64,000 nucleotides of DNA. Origin: Vibrio hyugaensis. GTDB taxonomy: Bacteria; Pseudomonadota; Gammaproteobacteria; Enterobacterales; Vibrionaceae. This document shows positions 46,190 through 55,510 of the stretch, piece after piece. The position numbers were made by a program, and so were the translations under genes. The DNA is taken from positions 1,302,001-1,366,000 of the forward strand of contig NZ_CP025794.1 of assembly GCF_002906655.1 (NCBI RefSeq). Reading direction: 5' to 3'. The notes beneath the pieces were generated by a model, which worked only from the letters and a program-made list of their open reading frames with translations, did not search any database and was not told where the DNA came from. Positions within the stretch are counted from its first letter, which is position 1. Every line of letters starts with the position of its first letter.

Positions 46190-48812
46190 GACTTGTGGTC
46201 CTGATTGGGACATAGCGAGGTCGAAGTGACCAAATAAATTCGATACAAAATAAAAGTGCATCCACACTGACCACGACAAATTTCGGGCAGTGTTGTAGCA
46301 AGCGCTTGTATCCATTAAAGCCGACTTGTAGAACGGCTTGCATACTCGATAGTGGCTTATCTGCTTGATAGCCTTGTTGCCATTTCGCCCATGTATCAGC
46401 TCGTGCAAATGTACATTGGACGTATTGGATTTGTTGTTGATGCGACAATTCATTGAGTTGCATACCGAACATGCCTTTATGAGCATAGGCAACCGTCATC
46501 GGGAACACGAATTCTTGTCCACCACGATTCAGAATCACTTCGAGTGACTGACCGAGTAAGTACTGGCAAGTTTGTTCGTCAACGCCATCGATTTCGATGC
46601 GGACGCCCCCCAATGAAAAGTCTTTCATCTGAGCTTGAATCAAATGCCCAGAGTGCAATCTCACCGCAACAGGAATTGCCACCTCCACGCGGTGATCTTT
46701 TCGTACCTGTTTCGCTTCTACCGCAACCGCGACCGCTGCACCTAAGATCAGCAAGTTGTACATCGTCCATACTAAGTTCACGATGACAGTGCCGACCTCA
46801 TCTTGGGGCCCCCACCCCATTCGATACAGGCCCACGGCAAAACCAAGAATATTCAGTGCCACGAGCACCAAATACGGTCGAGAGATCACCCAGTCGTAAT
46901 GCGATTTTTCAACTAAGCCCCCTTTCGCCGTTACATTGAATGTCCCTTTATGAGGCGCAAACAAAGCAACGGTGGTTGGTCTTGCGATGTACCAAGCAAG
47001 CACGGTTTCATACACTTCTCCCCAGAAGGAGTAACGATAGTCACCCTGCATGCGTGAGTTGGTCATACTGGCGTGGATCATGTGCGGCAAAACGTACAGG
47101 ATGATCGCCAATGCTGGTGCGTAAATGACGTAAGAGTGCAGCAACAAAAACGCCAGAGGTGCAATCAAAAACACAATACGCGGTATACCGGATAAGAAAT
47201 GCAGCATGGCATTGACGTAACAAAGCCGCTGCGACAACTTCAGCCCTTTACCGGTGAGCGGGTTGTCGACCCTGAAGATCTGCGCCATCCCCCTCGCCCA
47301 ACGAATACGCTGTCCGACGTGCGCTGATAAGGTTTCAGTCGCTAAACCCGCTGAAATCGGCTGCTTAAGGTAAGCAGAGCGATAGCCCAATCGGTGCATG
47401 CGCAGTGACGTATGTGCGTCTTCCGTTACGGTTTCAACTGCAATACCACCTACTTCTTCAAGCGGCTCACGGCGCAAAATGGCGCACGAGCCACAGAAGA
47501 AAGTCGCATCCCATAAATCGTTACCATCTTGAATCAACCCATAAAACAAGTTGCCTTCGTTAGGCACATTACGGAAGTTCGACAAGTTACGTTCAAACGG
47601 ATCCGGAGAGAAAAAGTGGTGCGGAGTTTGAATTAGCGCCAGCTTCGGATCCTTGTGAAACATACCCATAGTGAGCTGGAAGAATGCTCGAGTTGGAATG
47701 TGGTCACAGTCGAAGATCGCCACAAACTCACCATCCGTCTGCTTTAACGCATAGTTGATGTTACCGGCTTTGGCGTGCTCATTAGTTGGCCTGCGAATGT
47801 AGTTAACCCCCACACTCTTTGCGAAGTCACGGAAGCTGTCTCGTTTACCATCATCGAGAATGTGAATTTTCAGCTTTTCTTTTGGCCAGTCTACCCCCAT
47901 CGCTGCGTATACCGTCGCTTTAACCACATCGAGATCTTCGTTGTAAGTAGGAATCATCAAGTCGATGGTTGGCCAAGTAGACTGATCTTGTGGCATTGAA
48001 ACTGGCTTGCGGTTAAGCGGCCAAATATTCTGGAAGTAGCCCAGCATCAACACGATCCAAGAATAGGTTTCTGCTAAAAGCAAAATACCCCCTAAGATCA
48101 GTGCAATAGGATCGTCCCAGTTTAAAGTTGATGAGTAACGCCACCAGAGATAACGACACGATGCTGTCACCGAAAGAATAATGAGCAACATGGTCGGAAA
48201 GCGCCCCGGCATGCGTCGCACCATCATGGCAAGCGCCCACAACAGCAGCACAAAGACGGTCTGCGCCTGATAACCAAATGGCACCGTAAAACAGAGCAAC
48301 GCCAGCAACACTACGAGAAACAACAATGCGTAGTTCAAGGCCATAGCAGGTTTGCTGGCTTTCATGCGTTCACGAACTTCAGGATCTTTAACTTCGTTTG
48401 CGGCCTTTTCTAACCAACGAACGCTTTTCGCTACCAGTTCAAATGGCAAGTAGAAGGTATTACGGGTTTTCTCAGCAAGATGCGTCACTACGTCACTGGC
48501 TTGATGAGACCAAGCAGACGCGACACTTTGCTTAAAGCACAATAGCCAAATGCTCTGGACAACAAATCGAATCGGGTCGAATAAGCGAGGAGCGGCATAG
48601 TTAACTTGTGGGAAATAGATCAGCGGTAATCTCCAAGAGGGGACACCGGCAACCACTGGTTTTAGGAAAACAAAGCTCAATGAAAACCAAACAGAAAGCA
48701 CAATGTTGCCCAACCAATTGGTTTTGCATTCCCAAGCTTGCTCATACGCCTGCTTGTGCGACTGAAATTGATCGACTATCCAGCTTTGGAAGATAAGGTT
48801 GAGGCTACGCAT
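46179..48812 (-). CDS. bcsA: Cellulose synthase catalytic subunit BcsA
   Basis: An 877-residue inner-membrane family-2 glycosyltransferase that polymerises UDP-glucose. Visible motifs are ILDDGKRD (about 320), FDCDHIPTR (about 370), VTEDAHTS (about 464) and GQRIRWARG (about 504). A C-terminal PilZ domain holds the RKDHR c-di-GMP site (about 707) and DFSLGGVRIEI (about 733). Helix groups flank the catalytic domain. Length fits the long enterobacterial type. It follows bcsQ by three bases. Confidence 0.97.
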   Translation of the reverse strand: MRSLNLIFQSWIVDQFQSHKQAYEQAWECKTNWLGNIVLSVWFSLSFVFLKPVVAGVPSWRLPLIYFPQVNYAAPRLFDPIRFVVQSIWLLCFKQSVASAWSHQASDVVTHLAEKTRNTFYLPFELVAKSVRWLEKAANEVKDPEVRERMKASKPAMALNYALLFLVVLLALLCFTVPFGYQAQTVFVLLLWALAMMVRRMPGRFPTMLLIILSVTASCRYLWWRYSSTLNWDDPIALILGGILLLAETYSWIVLMLGYFQNIWPLNRKPVSMPQDQSTWPTIDLMIPTYNEDLDVVKATVYAAMGVDWPKEKLKIHILDDGKRDSFRDFAKSVGVNYIRRPTNEHAKAGNINYALKQTDGEFVAIFDCDHIPTRAFFQLTMGMFHKDPKLALIQTPHHFFSPDPFERNLSNFRNVPNEGNLFYGLIQDGNDLWDATFFCGSCAILRREPLEEVGGIAVETVTEDAHTSLRMHRLGYRSAYLKQPISAGLATETLSAHVGQRIRWARGMAQIFRVDNPLTGKGLKLSQRLCYVNAMLHFLSGIPRIVFLIAPLAFLLLHSYVIYAPALAIILYVLPHMIHASMTNSRMQGDYRYSFWGEVYETVLAWYIARPTTVALFAPHKGTFNVTAKGGLVEKSHYDWVISRPYLVLVALNILGFAVGLYRMGWGPQDEVGTVIVNLVWTMYNLLILGAAVAVAVEAKQVRKDHRVEVAIPVAVRLHSGHLIQAQMKDFSLGGVRIEIDGVDEQTCQYLLGQSLEVILNRGGQEFVFPMTVAYAHKGMFGMQLNELSHQQQIQYVQCTFARADTWAKWQQGYQADKPLSSMQAVLQVGFNGYKRLLQHCPKFVVVSVDALLFCIEFIWSLRPRYVPIRTTSHAK

Positions 48813-48815
48813 GCA

Positions 48816-49589
48816 CTAGCCCTGAGAAGTTGCAGCAGAAATAGTAGAAACACACCAAAAGGCCAACGACTGATAGTCTTTCGCCGCTTGACTGGTCGGA
48901 GAGTAGTGTTGAACAGTCGTTAAGTTAGCCACACACTCAGTCAGCGCCGTATCACGATGCATGAAAACAGGCACTAACAAGTCTTGCAGCTCCTTTTTAA
49001 ATACCAACATAAAATCTCGACCAATCTCGGTCTCGGGTTGGTATTGATTGAGGATGTAGCGCAGCTTGCCAGACTCAAGTATATGGCCGATTTCCGGAGT
49101 GTTTCGAACTGCCGTTTGCAGAGCCGCGTAGTTCATCGCGTCAGCGTTGATGACCACAAAAACCATGTCCATCGACTCAACAAACGCGTTCATTTCTGGA
49201 GTCATGAGATAAGACATATCACCATGAAACAGCTGCCATTTTTCTGCATCTGTCACTTGCAAAGTTGAACGACCAAGCGCTTCAAGATATTGATAAGATT
49301 GAGCGAACCGATGCTTTTGTTCTGCGTTCAATTCGCCAAATGGCAGTAACAAAGCGCCTTGAGGGCTCTGATAACCGGCTTCTACCCAAGTATCATTAGA
49401 TAAGACACGCCCAGCCCAACCATCTTGCTCTTCATAAGGAAGCCCAAAATGAAGACGCAAAAGGTTCTCAGATGACACGTCTATAGCAAGAACCTGCTTA
49501 TTAATTTTGGCTAAAGCTTGAGTCAAGTTTGCGGTTACTGTGGTTGAGCCACACCCGCCTCTCAGGCTAACAAAAAGAAGACGCTTCAT
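48816..49589 (-). CDS. bcsQ: BcsQ, ParA/MinD-like cellulose protein
   Basis: A 257-residue SIMIBI-type ATPase-fold protein. The N-terminal loop reads RGGCGSTTVTANL, where the usual lysine of the P-loop GK(S/T) is serine. E. coli BcsQ has GGVGTTT, so the departure is shared by the family. IDVSSENLLRLHFGLP and LLPFGEL correspond closely to the E. coli protein. BcsQ, with BcsR and BcsE, forms a cytosolic complex on the synthase. Its ATG overlaps the bcsR stop by four bases. Confidence 0.92.
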   Translation of the reverse strand: MKRLLFVSLRGGCGSTTVTANLTQALAKINKQVLAIDVSSENLLRLHFGLPYEEQDGWAGRVLSNDTWVEAGYQSPQGALLLPFGELNAEQKHRFAQSYQYLEALGRSTLQVTDAEKWQLFHGDMSYLMTPEMNAFVESMDMVFVVINADAMNYAALQTAVRNTPEIGHILESGKLRYILNQYQPETEIGRDFMLVFKKELQDLLVPVFMHRDTALTECVANLTTVQHYSPTSQAAKDYQSLAFWCVSTISAATSQG

Positions 49590-49783
49590 ATCGCTTCCGT
49601 TTCAAGACCTGCTTGTTTGTTTTTAATTCCAGTTCCAGTGCCTTTGGTAGGCTTCGATTGGAAAACCAACCACTTACTTTTCACATATAAATACGACTCT
49701 TCTTCAGTCGTTTCAACATATTGATGCTGAGTTAAGTTATATGAAGAGTAGATCGAATTAATGTCTTTTGCTGGCTCTGTCAC
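49586..49783 (-). CDS. bcsR: BcsR-like small regulatory protein
   Basis: A 65-residue protein, first gene of the bcsRQABZC operon. The middle part (YSSYNLTQHQYVETTEEE, then VKSKWLVF) follows the spacing of E. coli BcsR (F-x-L, Y, acidic turn, then K-x-W-L), though identity is low. The start is a GTG at 49783 with GGAAAG upstream. No ATG is available. BcsR binds BcsQ in E. coli. The C-terminus is lysine-rich and probably disordered. Confidence 0.75.
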   Translation of the reverse strand: MTEPAKDINSIYSSYNLTQHQYVETTEEESYLYVKSKWLVFQSKPTKGTGTGIKNKQAGLETEAI

Positions 49784-50264
49784 GACATCTTTCCACGTTA
49801 TCCGCGCACTTGATAAAAAAGTAGAGACTCCCCCTGTCCTACTTCAATTTTGTATCAAATACGATGCTGAAAATTTGACGCACCTAACCCGTGCATCGCA
49901 TATTTATAAAATGAGAAAAAATGTGAACAACCTAAATCATTGATCACATGATTATTAAATTCATAAATGATGTTTGGCTTCAGAAACTAAGATTATGAAG
50001 ATTAGTTGTAATTATCTGTTTGCGACATATAAGCCACAATTATAGGCAATATTTAATTACATTGGTTTGCAAATGTATAATTTTAGACTTATAAACATCA
50101 AGGCAGAGAATGCTATATCTAATTTTATTTTTGATCAATTTCGTTTAGTATCTTAGCGTCATTTTCTTGTCATTATGTCAGATTTTTCTGTAACGATTAC
50201 CATACAGGGGAATTTGAAAATTAATGAAAAATGAATATAACCAACTGATTAAAGAGCCATTTTA
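49784..50264. promoter_or_regulatory. Divergent bcsR / bcsE regulatory region
   Basis: This 481-base region is the most AT-rich stretch of the cellulose locus and separates the two operons. No reliable -35/-10 pair or named operator was found by eye. AT-rich DNA of this kind is often bound by H-NS. No coding frame above noise is seen. Confidence 0.5.
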
Positions 50265-51845
50265 ATGTCATTAATAAACGGTCTACCCGCAATTACCAGT
50301 GAACAAAGAAATAAATCCGTATACGTCAATTTATTTTCTCACAAACACATGACAATTGAATTTTTAATTAGTGCATCCGACCAAAATCACAACACTTTAC
50401 TTACAAGTTTCACGAACAAAGAAACCTTTATCTCCGGTCTAAATCGCGAAGCATCAAAAAAATTCAAAGACTTATCTGATAGTTATCTTGATAAGATCTA
50501 CTTTATCAGTAATAAAAATCAAAAAAAGAAGTTAGACCCTATTGTTCTTGCTAAAGATATTCACAGAATGAATATCACCAAAAACTCTAACTATATTTTG
50601 TTTATTCCCGATTCGATTTTATCTCATTGCAGCGACAAAGATGTAGGCATATTCCTATCAACAATAAGCAAATTAGCCCATAAAAAGTCGCTCATTATCA
50701 ATGTATGTATTTATGGGCATTTAGCGACATCGGTACTCAAACCCAAATTGTTGACGAACAATCAATATCTTGCTGGCTTAGCAACAATGAGTGCATTAGA
50801 TGAATCGCGCTACAGCTACTTCGTAGACTTTTGGTCAAACGGACACGGAGTGAAATCAGAAGAAGAATACATCCTATCGTTTGATGATAGAGGTAGCTTG
50901 CTCGCGACACCTTACGAGAAAGTACAAGCACACGACGTCATGGAAGATAAAGCCGATAGCGAACGACTTTACATTACGAAAGAAGCCTTAGGTGACAACA
51001 CAAAAGTGCCAAGAGGAATGCAGCTAGCAGAAAATAACCAGCAGCTATTAGAGATGTTAGACAGCCCAAGAGCATCAACCATTGTTTTCAACTGCTCAAG
51101 CCAGAGCGAAGTGCAACAGTTGGCATTGGATTGCTATCAACTTCGCACGAAAGGGGGTCGCCAACTAAAGCTTGTTATTCGGGAAACGGAGCAATGTTTA
51201 CGATACGCAGATGAAAAGTTTTTGCTTCGCGCTGGAGTTAACCTGATCTCACCAGTTCAAGTGCCGCAGATGCGCTTCATGACTCAGGTAGAAGCAATAC
51301 AAGGACAAATGTTAACACGTGAGTTGCCTCAAAGCTTAGAGGCCTTACTAAAGTACGACGTTAAATTTGGCAGTAAAGGCTACCTACATAACGGAGACTT
51401 TAGCCAATACTGTACTGATGTGATGGCCAGTTCGAGTCGGTCCAATGTGAACTTTGCACTCATTAAGCTGAATTTGCTGCCTGGGATGAGTCCGGAAGAG
51501 TGCCTTCGTTTGTGCCACATCCGAAGAGATGGCGATGTGGTCACAGCATGTAATAAGGCACTTTACGTCCTGTTCAGTGCAATACGTCATAACGATATTG
51601 ATGTTGCACTGAACAATATATTCGAGTTTCCGCCTCGAGATTTGTTTCACTCTACGCGTACCTTCGAGACACATTATGACATTGAGGGTGAACTCAGACA
51701 TATTCTAGAAGATGAGGTCAGTATTTCCGACGAGGTATCAGCCTTGACCACTGAAAAACAAATCTTCGCGGTAAACGAAAAACCGATGACCGAAGTGCCT
51801 GCTTTGTTCGCAGTAAAGAAAGCCATCAGCATTAAGGAGCAATGA
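50265..51845 (+). CDS. bcsE: Cellulose biosynthesis c-di-GMP-binding protein BcsE
   Basis: A 526-residue cytoplasmic protein of the BcsE (GIL-domain) family. The c-di-GMP-binding RxGD motif is present as RRDGD at about residue 418 (in LCHIRRDGDVVT). The N-terminal half shows a degenerate receiver/NTPase-like fold, but identity there is low. BcsE strengthens cellulose synthesis and recruits BcsRQ. It is divergent from bcsR and overlaps the start of bcsF by four bases. Confidence 0.9.
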   Translation: MSLINGLPAITSEQRNKSVYVNLFSHKHMTIEFLISASDQNHNTLLTSFTNKETFISGLNREASKKFKDLSDSYLDKIYFISNKNQKKKLDPIVLAKDIHRMNITKNSNYILFIPDSILSHCSDKDVGIFLSTISKLAHKKSLIINVCIYGHLATSVLKPKLLTNNQYLAGLATMSALDESRYSYFVDFWSNGHGVKSEEEYILSFDDRGSLLATPYEKVQAHDVMEDKADSERLYITKEALGDNTKVPRGMQLAENNQQLLEMLDSPRASTIVFNCSSQSEVQQLALDCYQLRTKGGRQLKLVIRETEQCLRYADEKFLLRAGVNLISPVQVPQMRFMTQVEAIQGQMLTRELPQSLEALLKYDVKFGSKGYLHNGDFSQYCTDVMASSSRSNVNFALIKLNLLPGMSPEECLRLCHIRRDGDVVTACNKALYVLFSAIRHNDIDVALNNIFEFPPRDLFHSTRTFETHYDIEGELRHILEDEVSISDEVSALTTEKQIFAVNEKPMTEVPALFAVKKAISIKEQ

Positions 51846-52021
51846 TGAACATTGATGATTTTATGCTTACCGTGGGTATAAGCCTAAGTGTGGGTTTGTT
51901 CCTAGGTTATTTTCTGCGTGATGCGGTAAGAGCAATAAAACAGCTCTACAATCGATACTTAAAACGCGCTCGGTATTTTGAACAAGATCTTTCTGTAAAC
52001 AAAAACAAGAAGCATAAGTGA
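51842..52021 (+). CDS. bcsF: BcsF small membrane protein
   Basis: A 59-residue protein, short enough to be missed by length-filtered gene finding. One membrane helix (about residues 7-25, VGISLSVGLFLGYFLRD) is followed by a basic cytoplasmic tail. FLGYFLRDAVRAI aligns with the E. coli BcsF segment PLGYLARHSLRRI, and RARYFE with PRYV. The start is ATGATG, four bases of which overlap the bcsE stop; the second ATG is equally possible. BcsF recruits BcsE to BcsG at the membrane. Its stop shares one base with the bcsG ATG. Confidence 0.9.
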   Translation: MMNIDDFMLTVGISLSVGLFLGYFLRDAVRAIKQLYNRYLKRARYFEQDLSVNKNKKHK

Positions 52022-53643
52022 TGACTTCACATTCTAAACAAACAACTCAATTCATGATTGGATTGGATTGGTGGAACATTTATTTTATTGCCAAAGTTGC
52101 CCTTTTCCTTCAAGGGATAATCGATTTCCATCCGTTAGAAAACTTTGCGCTCTTACTCTTTATTCTGTTACCTGTGCCAGTCAAAGCATTGAATGTACTG
52201 CGACACGTTATCGCAGTGATCATCGCTGCATGGCTCCTACATTATGACTCTTTCTTACCTCCGTTAGAGCGATTATGGGATCAGGCGGGTCAGTTGATGC
52301 AGTTTGAGTTTAGCTATCTTGTCGAACTCATGGGACGCTTCATTTCTGTTCAAGCATTGCTTGGGTTGTTTGTCCTGTGCGCAGCGTATTACATTCTTAG
52401 CAAGTTTTTACGCGTTTCTGTATTTGTCGTTATCGCGATGATTTATGTCAGCATTCCAAAAACGCCAGAGAGTTCAGTAACCGTTGAAACAGCGCAGCCT
52501 GCTCCACCAGCAACCACGGAAGTAGCGGAAACAACACAACCTCAAGTCACAGGAATCAACGATGAGTCGCTCAATAGTATGACGGCAGACTTCTTTGCGA
52601 AAGAAGCGTCACGAAGTGTATCTTTCAGTCCTGATAGTGCACAAGATGCTCCGTTTGATTTGCTGTTCTTGAGCATCTGTTCTGTCGCTTGGGATGACAT
52701 TGAGATTGCTGGTTTGGCCGATCACCCGTTGTTCAAAGAGTTTGACGTGATGTTTGATAACTTTAGCGCGGCGACATCCTATAGTGGACCAGCCGTTGTA
52801 AGGCTATTGAGAGCGAGTTGTGGCCAACAACAACACAGCCAACTGTTTGAACCTGCACCAAAGCAATGCTATCTGTTCGACAACCTTAAAAATCTGGGCT
52901 TTAAAGAGAACCTGTTAATGAATCACAATGGCGTATTCGACAGTTTCTTAGAGTTGATCAAAAAAGACGGCGACCTGCAAACGGACTTAATCTCTCAAGA
53001 AGAATTCAAACCATATCAGAAGTCATTTGACGGTTCTGCTATCTTCCGTGACAAACAAGTACTCGATAAGTGGTGGCAGCAAAGAATCAGTAGTGACGAT
53101 GAAAAAGTGGTCGCTTTGTACAACTCAATTTCATTACACGATGGAAACCGCATCATCAATGCCAACTCAACGACATCGATGGTGAGTTACAAAAAGCGAC
53201 TCAAGAACTTACTTGACGATCTATACGCGTTCTTCAAAGAACTCGAAGCATCTAAACGCAATATTGTTGTCGCTTTAGTTCCAGAACATGGTGCAGGCAT
53301 GCGTGGTGATAGAATGCAGATTTCCGGCATGCGTGAAATTCCAGCGCCAACCATCGTACACACGCCAGTAGGTATCAAAGTATTTGGTGAAGGAATTCAG
53401 CGACAAGGTAGTACTGAGCACGTCAAAGCGCCTTCAAGCTACTTAGCGCTGTCACAATTGGTGTCTAACATTCTTGAGCAAAACATTTACGAGCAGAAGT
53501 CATTCAGCCCTAGCAAGTTAGCTGGCAACTTACCTGAAACCCGTGTTGTCGCACAAAATTCCGGTTCAACCGTGATTGAAGTCGATGGCAAATACTACGT
53601 ATCCCTCGATGGTACCAGTTGGATTGAATACCCAACCAAGTAG
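52021..53643 (+). CDS. bcsG: Cellulose phosphoethanolamine transferase BcsG
   Basis: A 540-residue inner-membrane protein. About four helices in residues 15-150 are followed by a Pro/Thr-rich linker and a periplasmic alkaline-phosphatase-superfamily domain. The nucleophile region NFSAATSYSGPAVVRLLRASCG (about 245-266) and the metal-site PEHGAGMRGDRMQ (about 420) match E. coli BcsG closely. BcsG transfers phosphoethanolamine from phosphatidylethanolamine to cellulose. The start shares one base with the bcsF stop. Confidence 0.95.
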   Translation: MTSHSKQTTQFMIGLDWWNIYFIAKVALFLQGIIDFHPLENFALLLFILLPVPVKALNVLRHVIAVIIAAWLLHYDSFLPPLERLWDQAGQLMQFEFSYLVELMGRFISVQALLGLFVLCAAYYILSKFLRVSVFVVIAMIYVSIPKTPESSVTVETAQPAPPATTEVAETTQPQVTGINDESLNSMTADFFAKEASRSVSFSPDSAQDAPFDLLFLSICSVAWDDIEIAGLADHPLFKEFDVMFDNFSAATSYSGPAVVRLLRASCGQQQHSQLFEPAPKQCYLFDNLKNLGFKENLLMNHNGVFDSFLELIKKDGDLQTDLISQEEFKPYQKSFDGSAIFRDKQVLDKWWQQRISSDDEKVVALYNSISLHDGNRIINANSTTSMVSYKKRLKNLLDDLYAFFKELEASKRNIVVALVPEHGAGMRGDRMQISGMREIPAPTIVHTPVGIKVFGEGIQRQGSTEHVKAPSSYLALSQLVSNILEQNIYEQKSFSPSKLAGNLPETRVVAQNSGSTVIEVDGKYYVSLDGTSWIEYPTK

Positions 53644-53671
53644 TGCTCTAGAGTTAACAAATAACAATAAT

Positions 53672-53695
53672 AAAGGCTGGAGTATTCCGGCCTTT
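53672..53695 (+). terminator. bcsEFG terminator
   Basis: AAAGGCTGGA-GTAT-TCCGGCCTTT forms a 10-bp stem with one G-T pair. Its sequence is similar to the cnoX/bcsC terminator at 38973, so near-identical hairpins bound the cellulose locus on both sides. Confidence 0.82.
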
Positions 53696-53795
53696 ATTCT
53701 GTCCGTTATCTATTCAAGCTCTCATTTCTACGATTGTTTAATAAGCACAAATAAGTAAGAATGGATTAAACATTATGCACTTAAGGGAATAGCAC

Positions 53796-54716
53796 ATGCC
53801 AATTGACTCATTGATCACCATCGGTATATTCGTTGCTCTAGCCATCATTATTCTCGCCTCTGCGATCAAAACCGTCCCTCAGGGGAATAACTGGACGGTT
53901 GAACGCTTTGGACGTTATACCCACACATTGAAACCTGGTTTAAACTTAATCATTCCGTTTATCGATAGAATTGGTCAGAAGATCAATATGATGGAACGCG
54001 TTTTAGACATCCCTGCTCAAGAAGTCATTTCGAAAGACAACGCCAATGTGGTTATCGACGCCGTGGGTTTTGTTCAAGTCATCGATGCAGCCAAAGCTGC
54101 CTACGAAGTAAACGATTTAGAACATGCTATTCGTAACCTTACTTTGACTAACATTCGTACCGTTCTTGGTTCAATGGAGCTTGATGAAATGCTTAGCCAG
54201 CGTGACATGATCAACACCAAGCTTCTATCTATTGTTGACCAAGCCACCAACCCTTGGGGTGTCAAAGTTACTCGTATAGAGATCAAAGACGTTCAACCAC
54301 CAGCCGATCTGACCGCTGCAATGAATGCTCAAATGAAAGCTGAACGTAATAAGCGTGCTGAAATTCTTGAGGCGGAAGGGGTTCGACAAGCAGAAATCTT
54401 GCGCGCCGAAGGTCAAAAGCAGTCTGAGATACTAAAAGCAGAAGGTGAAAAGCAATCTGCCATTTTACATGCGGAAGCCCGTGAACGCGCTGCTCAAGCT
54501 GAAGCAAAAGCGACTTACATGGTTTCTGAAGCGATTGCAAAAGGTGACGTGAAAGCCGTGAATTACTTTATTGCTCAAGGGTACACTGATGCACTGAAAA
54601 GCATTGGCCAAGCAGAAAATGGTAAGATCATTATGCTGCCAATCGAAGCAACTGGCTTGATGGGATCTGTCGCCGGTATTGCTGAAATGTTCCAACAAAG
54701 CAAAGACAAAGGCTAG
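53796..54716 (+). CDS. qmcA: SPFH/stomatin-family membrane protein QmcA
   Basis: A 306-residue protein with an N-terminal membrane helix (residues 6-24) and a band-7/SPFH domain ([19 protein letters not shown] onward). A long charged coiled coil at about 180-250 contains repeated AEI-L-AEG units ([34 protein letters not shown]). Proteins of this group form membrane rings that can modulate FtsH. It is followed three bases later by an NfeD-family gene, the usual pairing. Confidence 0.93.
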   Translation: MPIDSLITIGIFVALAIIILASAIKTVPQGNNWTVERFGRYTHTLKPGLNLIIPFIDRIGQKINMMERVLDIPAQEVISKDNANVVIDAVGFVQVIDAAKAAYEVNDLEHAIRNLTLTNIRTVLGSMELDEMLSQRDMINTKLLSIVDQATNPWGVKVTRIEIKDVQPPADLTAAMNAQMKAERNKRAEILEAEGVRQAEILRAEGQKQSEILKAEGEKQSAILHAEARERAAQAEAKATYMVSEAIAKGDVKAVNYFIAQGYTDALKSIGQAENGKIIMLPIEATGLMGSVAGIAEMFQQSKDKG

Positions 54717-54719
54717 TCT

Positions 54720-55181
54720 ATGGACTTATTTAGTTTATTAGAAAGCGTCACCTTTTGGCATTGGATTGCTTTTGGTCTTGCTTTATTGGCTGTTGAGCTT
54801 CTCGGCACTGCTGGCTACTTCCTATGGCTTGGTATTTCAGCGTTAATCGTAGGCGCTATTTTATCTGTGCTACCTATAGGCTGGCAGATGCAATGGTTAG
54901 CCTTTGCAGCATTCAGCCTAGTCACCACTTGGTTGTGGTGGCGTAAACAATGGAGCAAAGATCGTAAGAGTGACCAAGCCAGAGATCTTAATCAAAAACA
55001 AAAGCAGCTGATCGGTCAAGTCGTAACACTCGAAGACGATTTTACGATTGGGATGAATCGACTTAGAGTGGCAGATACCACATGGTCAGCAGAATGCGAG
55101 CACGATTTACCAGCCGGTACACGTGTCGAAATTGTCTCTGTTGAGGGTATTATCCTCAAAGTGAAGCCTGTTTCTCGCTGA
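54720..55181 (+). CDS. ybbJ: NfeD-family membrane protein YbbJ
   Basis: A 153-residue protein with three to four hydrophobic segments (about 15-75) and a C-terminal OB-fold domain (LIGQVVTLEDDFTIGMNRLRV). The NfeD1b type usually lies beside an SPFH gene, as here with qmcA (ybbK in E. coli). The two are probably co-translated and act together in membrane organisation. A hairpin follows 16 bases later. Confidence 0.92.
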   Translation: MDLFSLLESVTFWHWIAFGLALLAVELLGTAGYFLWLGISALIVGAILSVLPIGWQMQWLAFAAFSLVTTWLWWRKQWSKDRKSDQARDLNQKQKQLIGQVVTLEDDFTIGMNRLRVADTTWSAECEHDLPAGTRVEIVSVEGIILKVKPVSR

Positions 55182-55510
55182 TCTCTGCCAAAGTAATAGG
55201 GTGCATAGCACCCTACTTCCTGTCTTTGCTAACTACTTCTTTTATTTCATTCACTTATTTAAATTAACAACAATAATTAAGTAATATAAATATTATCAAT
55301 ATTCTCTCTTTTTTTTGCCGAACGTTTAATTAGAAAGTAATTAATCAAATACATACCGGTAAATATCTAATATTCAACAATCTAAATTCATTTAAAAAAA
55401 TAAAAGGTCGTTGAATTTATTTTTGATCTTTGTAGGTCTCTATACATACTTAACGCATAAGCATAACTGTTAAATGCTTATATTTTTTAAGGTAAGTAAG
55501 AGGATGGATT
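55182..55510. other. AT-rich intergenic region before the small-peptide genes
   Basis: This 329-base stretch begins with the qmcA-ybbJ hairpin and then becomes strongly AT-rich (about 55240-55430). Near its end ATAAGCAT (55457-55464) and ATGCTTAT (55474-55481) form an 8-bp hairpin, followed by ATTTTTTAA and then the ribosome site of the first peptide gene. This resembles a weak terminator or attenuator upstream of that gene. No coding frame is supported. Confidence 0.5.
55197..55215 (+). terminator. Weak terminator after ybbJ
   Basis: TAGGGTGC-ATA-GCACCCTA forms an 8-bp stem. The following CTTCCTGTCTTT is only moderately T-rich, so termination strength is uncertain. Confidence 0.5.

Noticed and set aside
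46190..46492. The 101-codon upstream extension of bcsB
   Set aside because: It overlaps bcsA out of frame. The ATG at 46189 gives a proper signal peptide and a short overlap with bcsA.
50060..50100. A TTGCAA / TATAAT promoter for bcsE
   Set aside because: The two hexamers are only three bases apart, far from the 16-18 needed.
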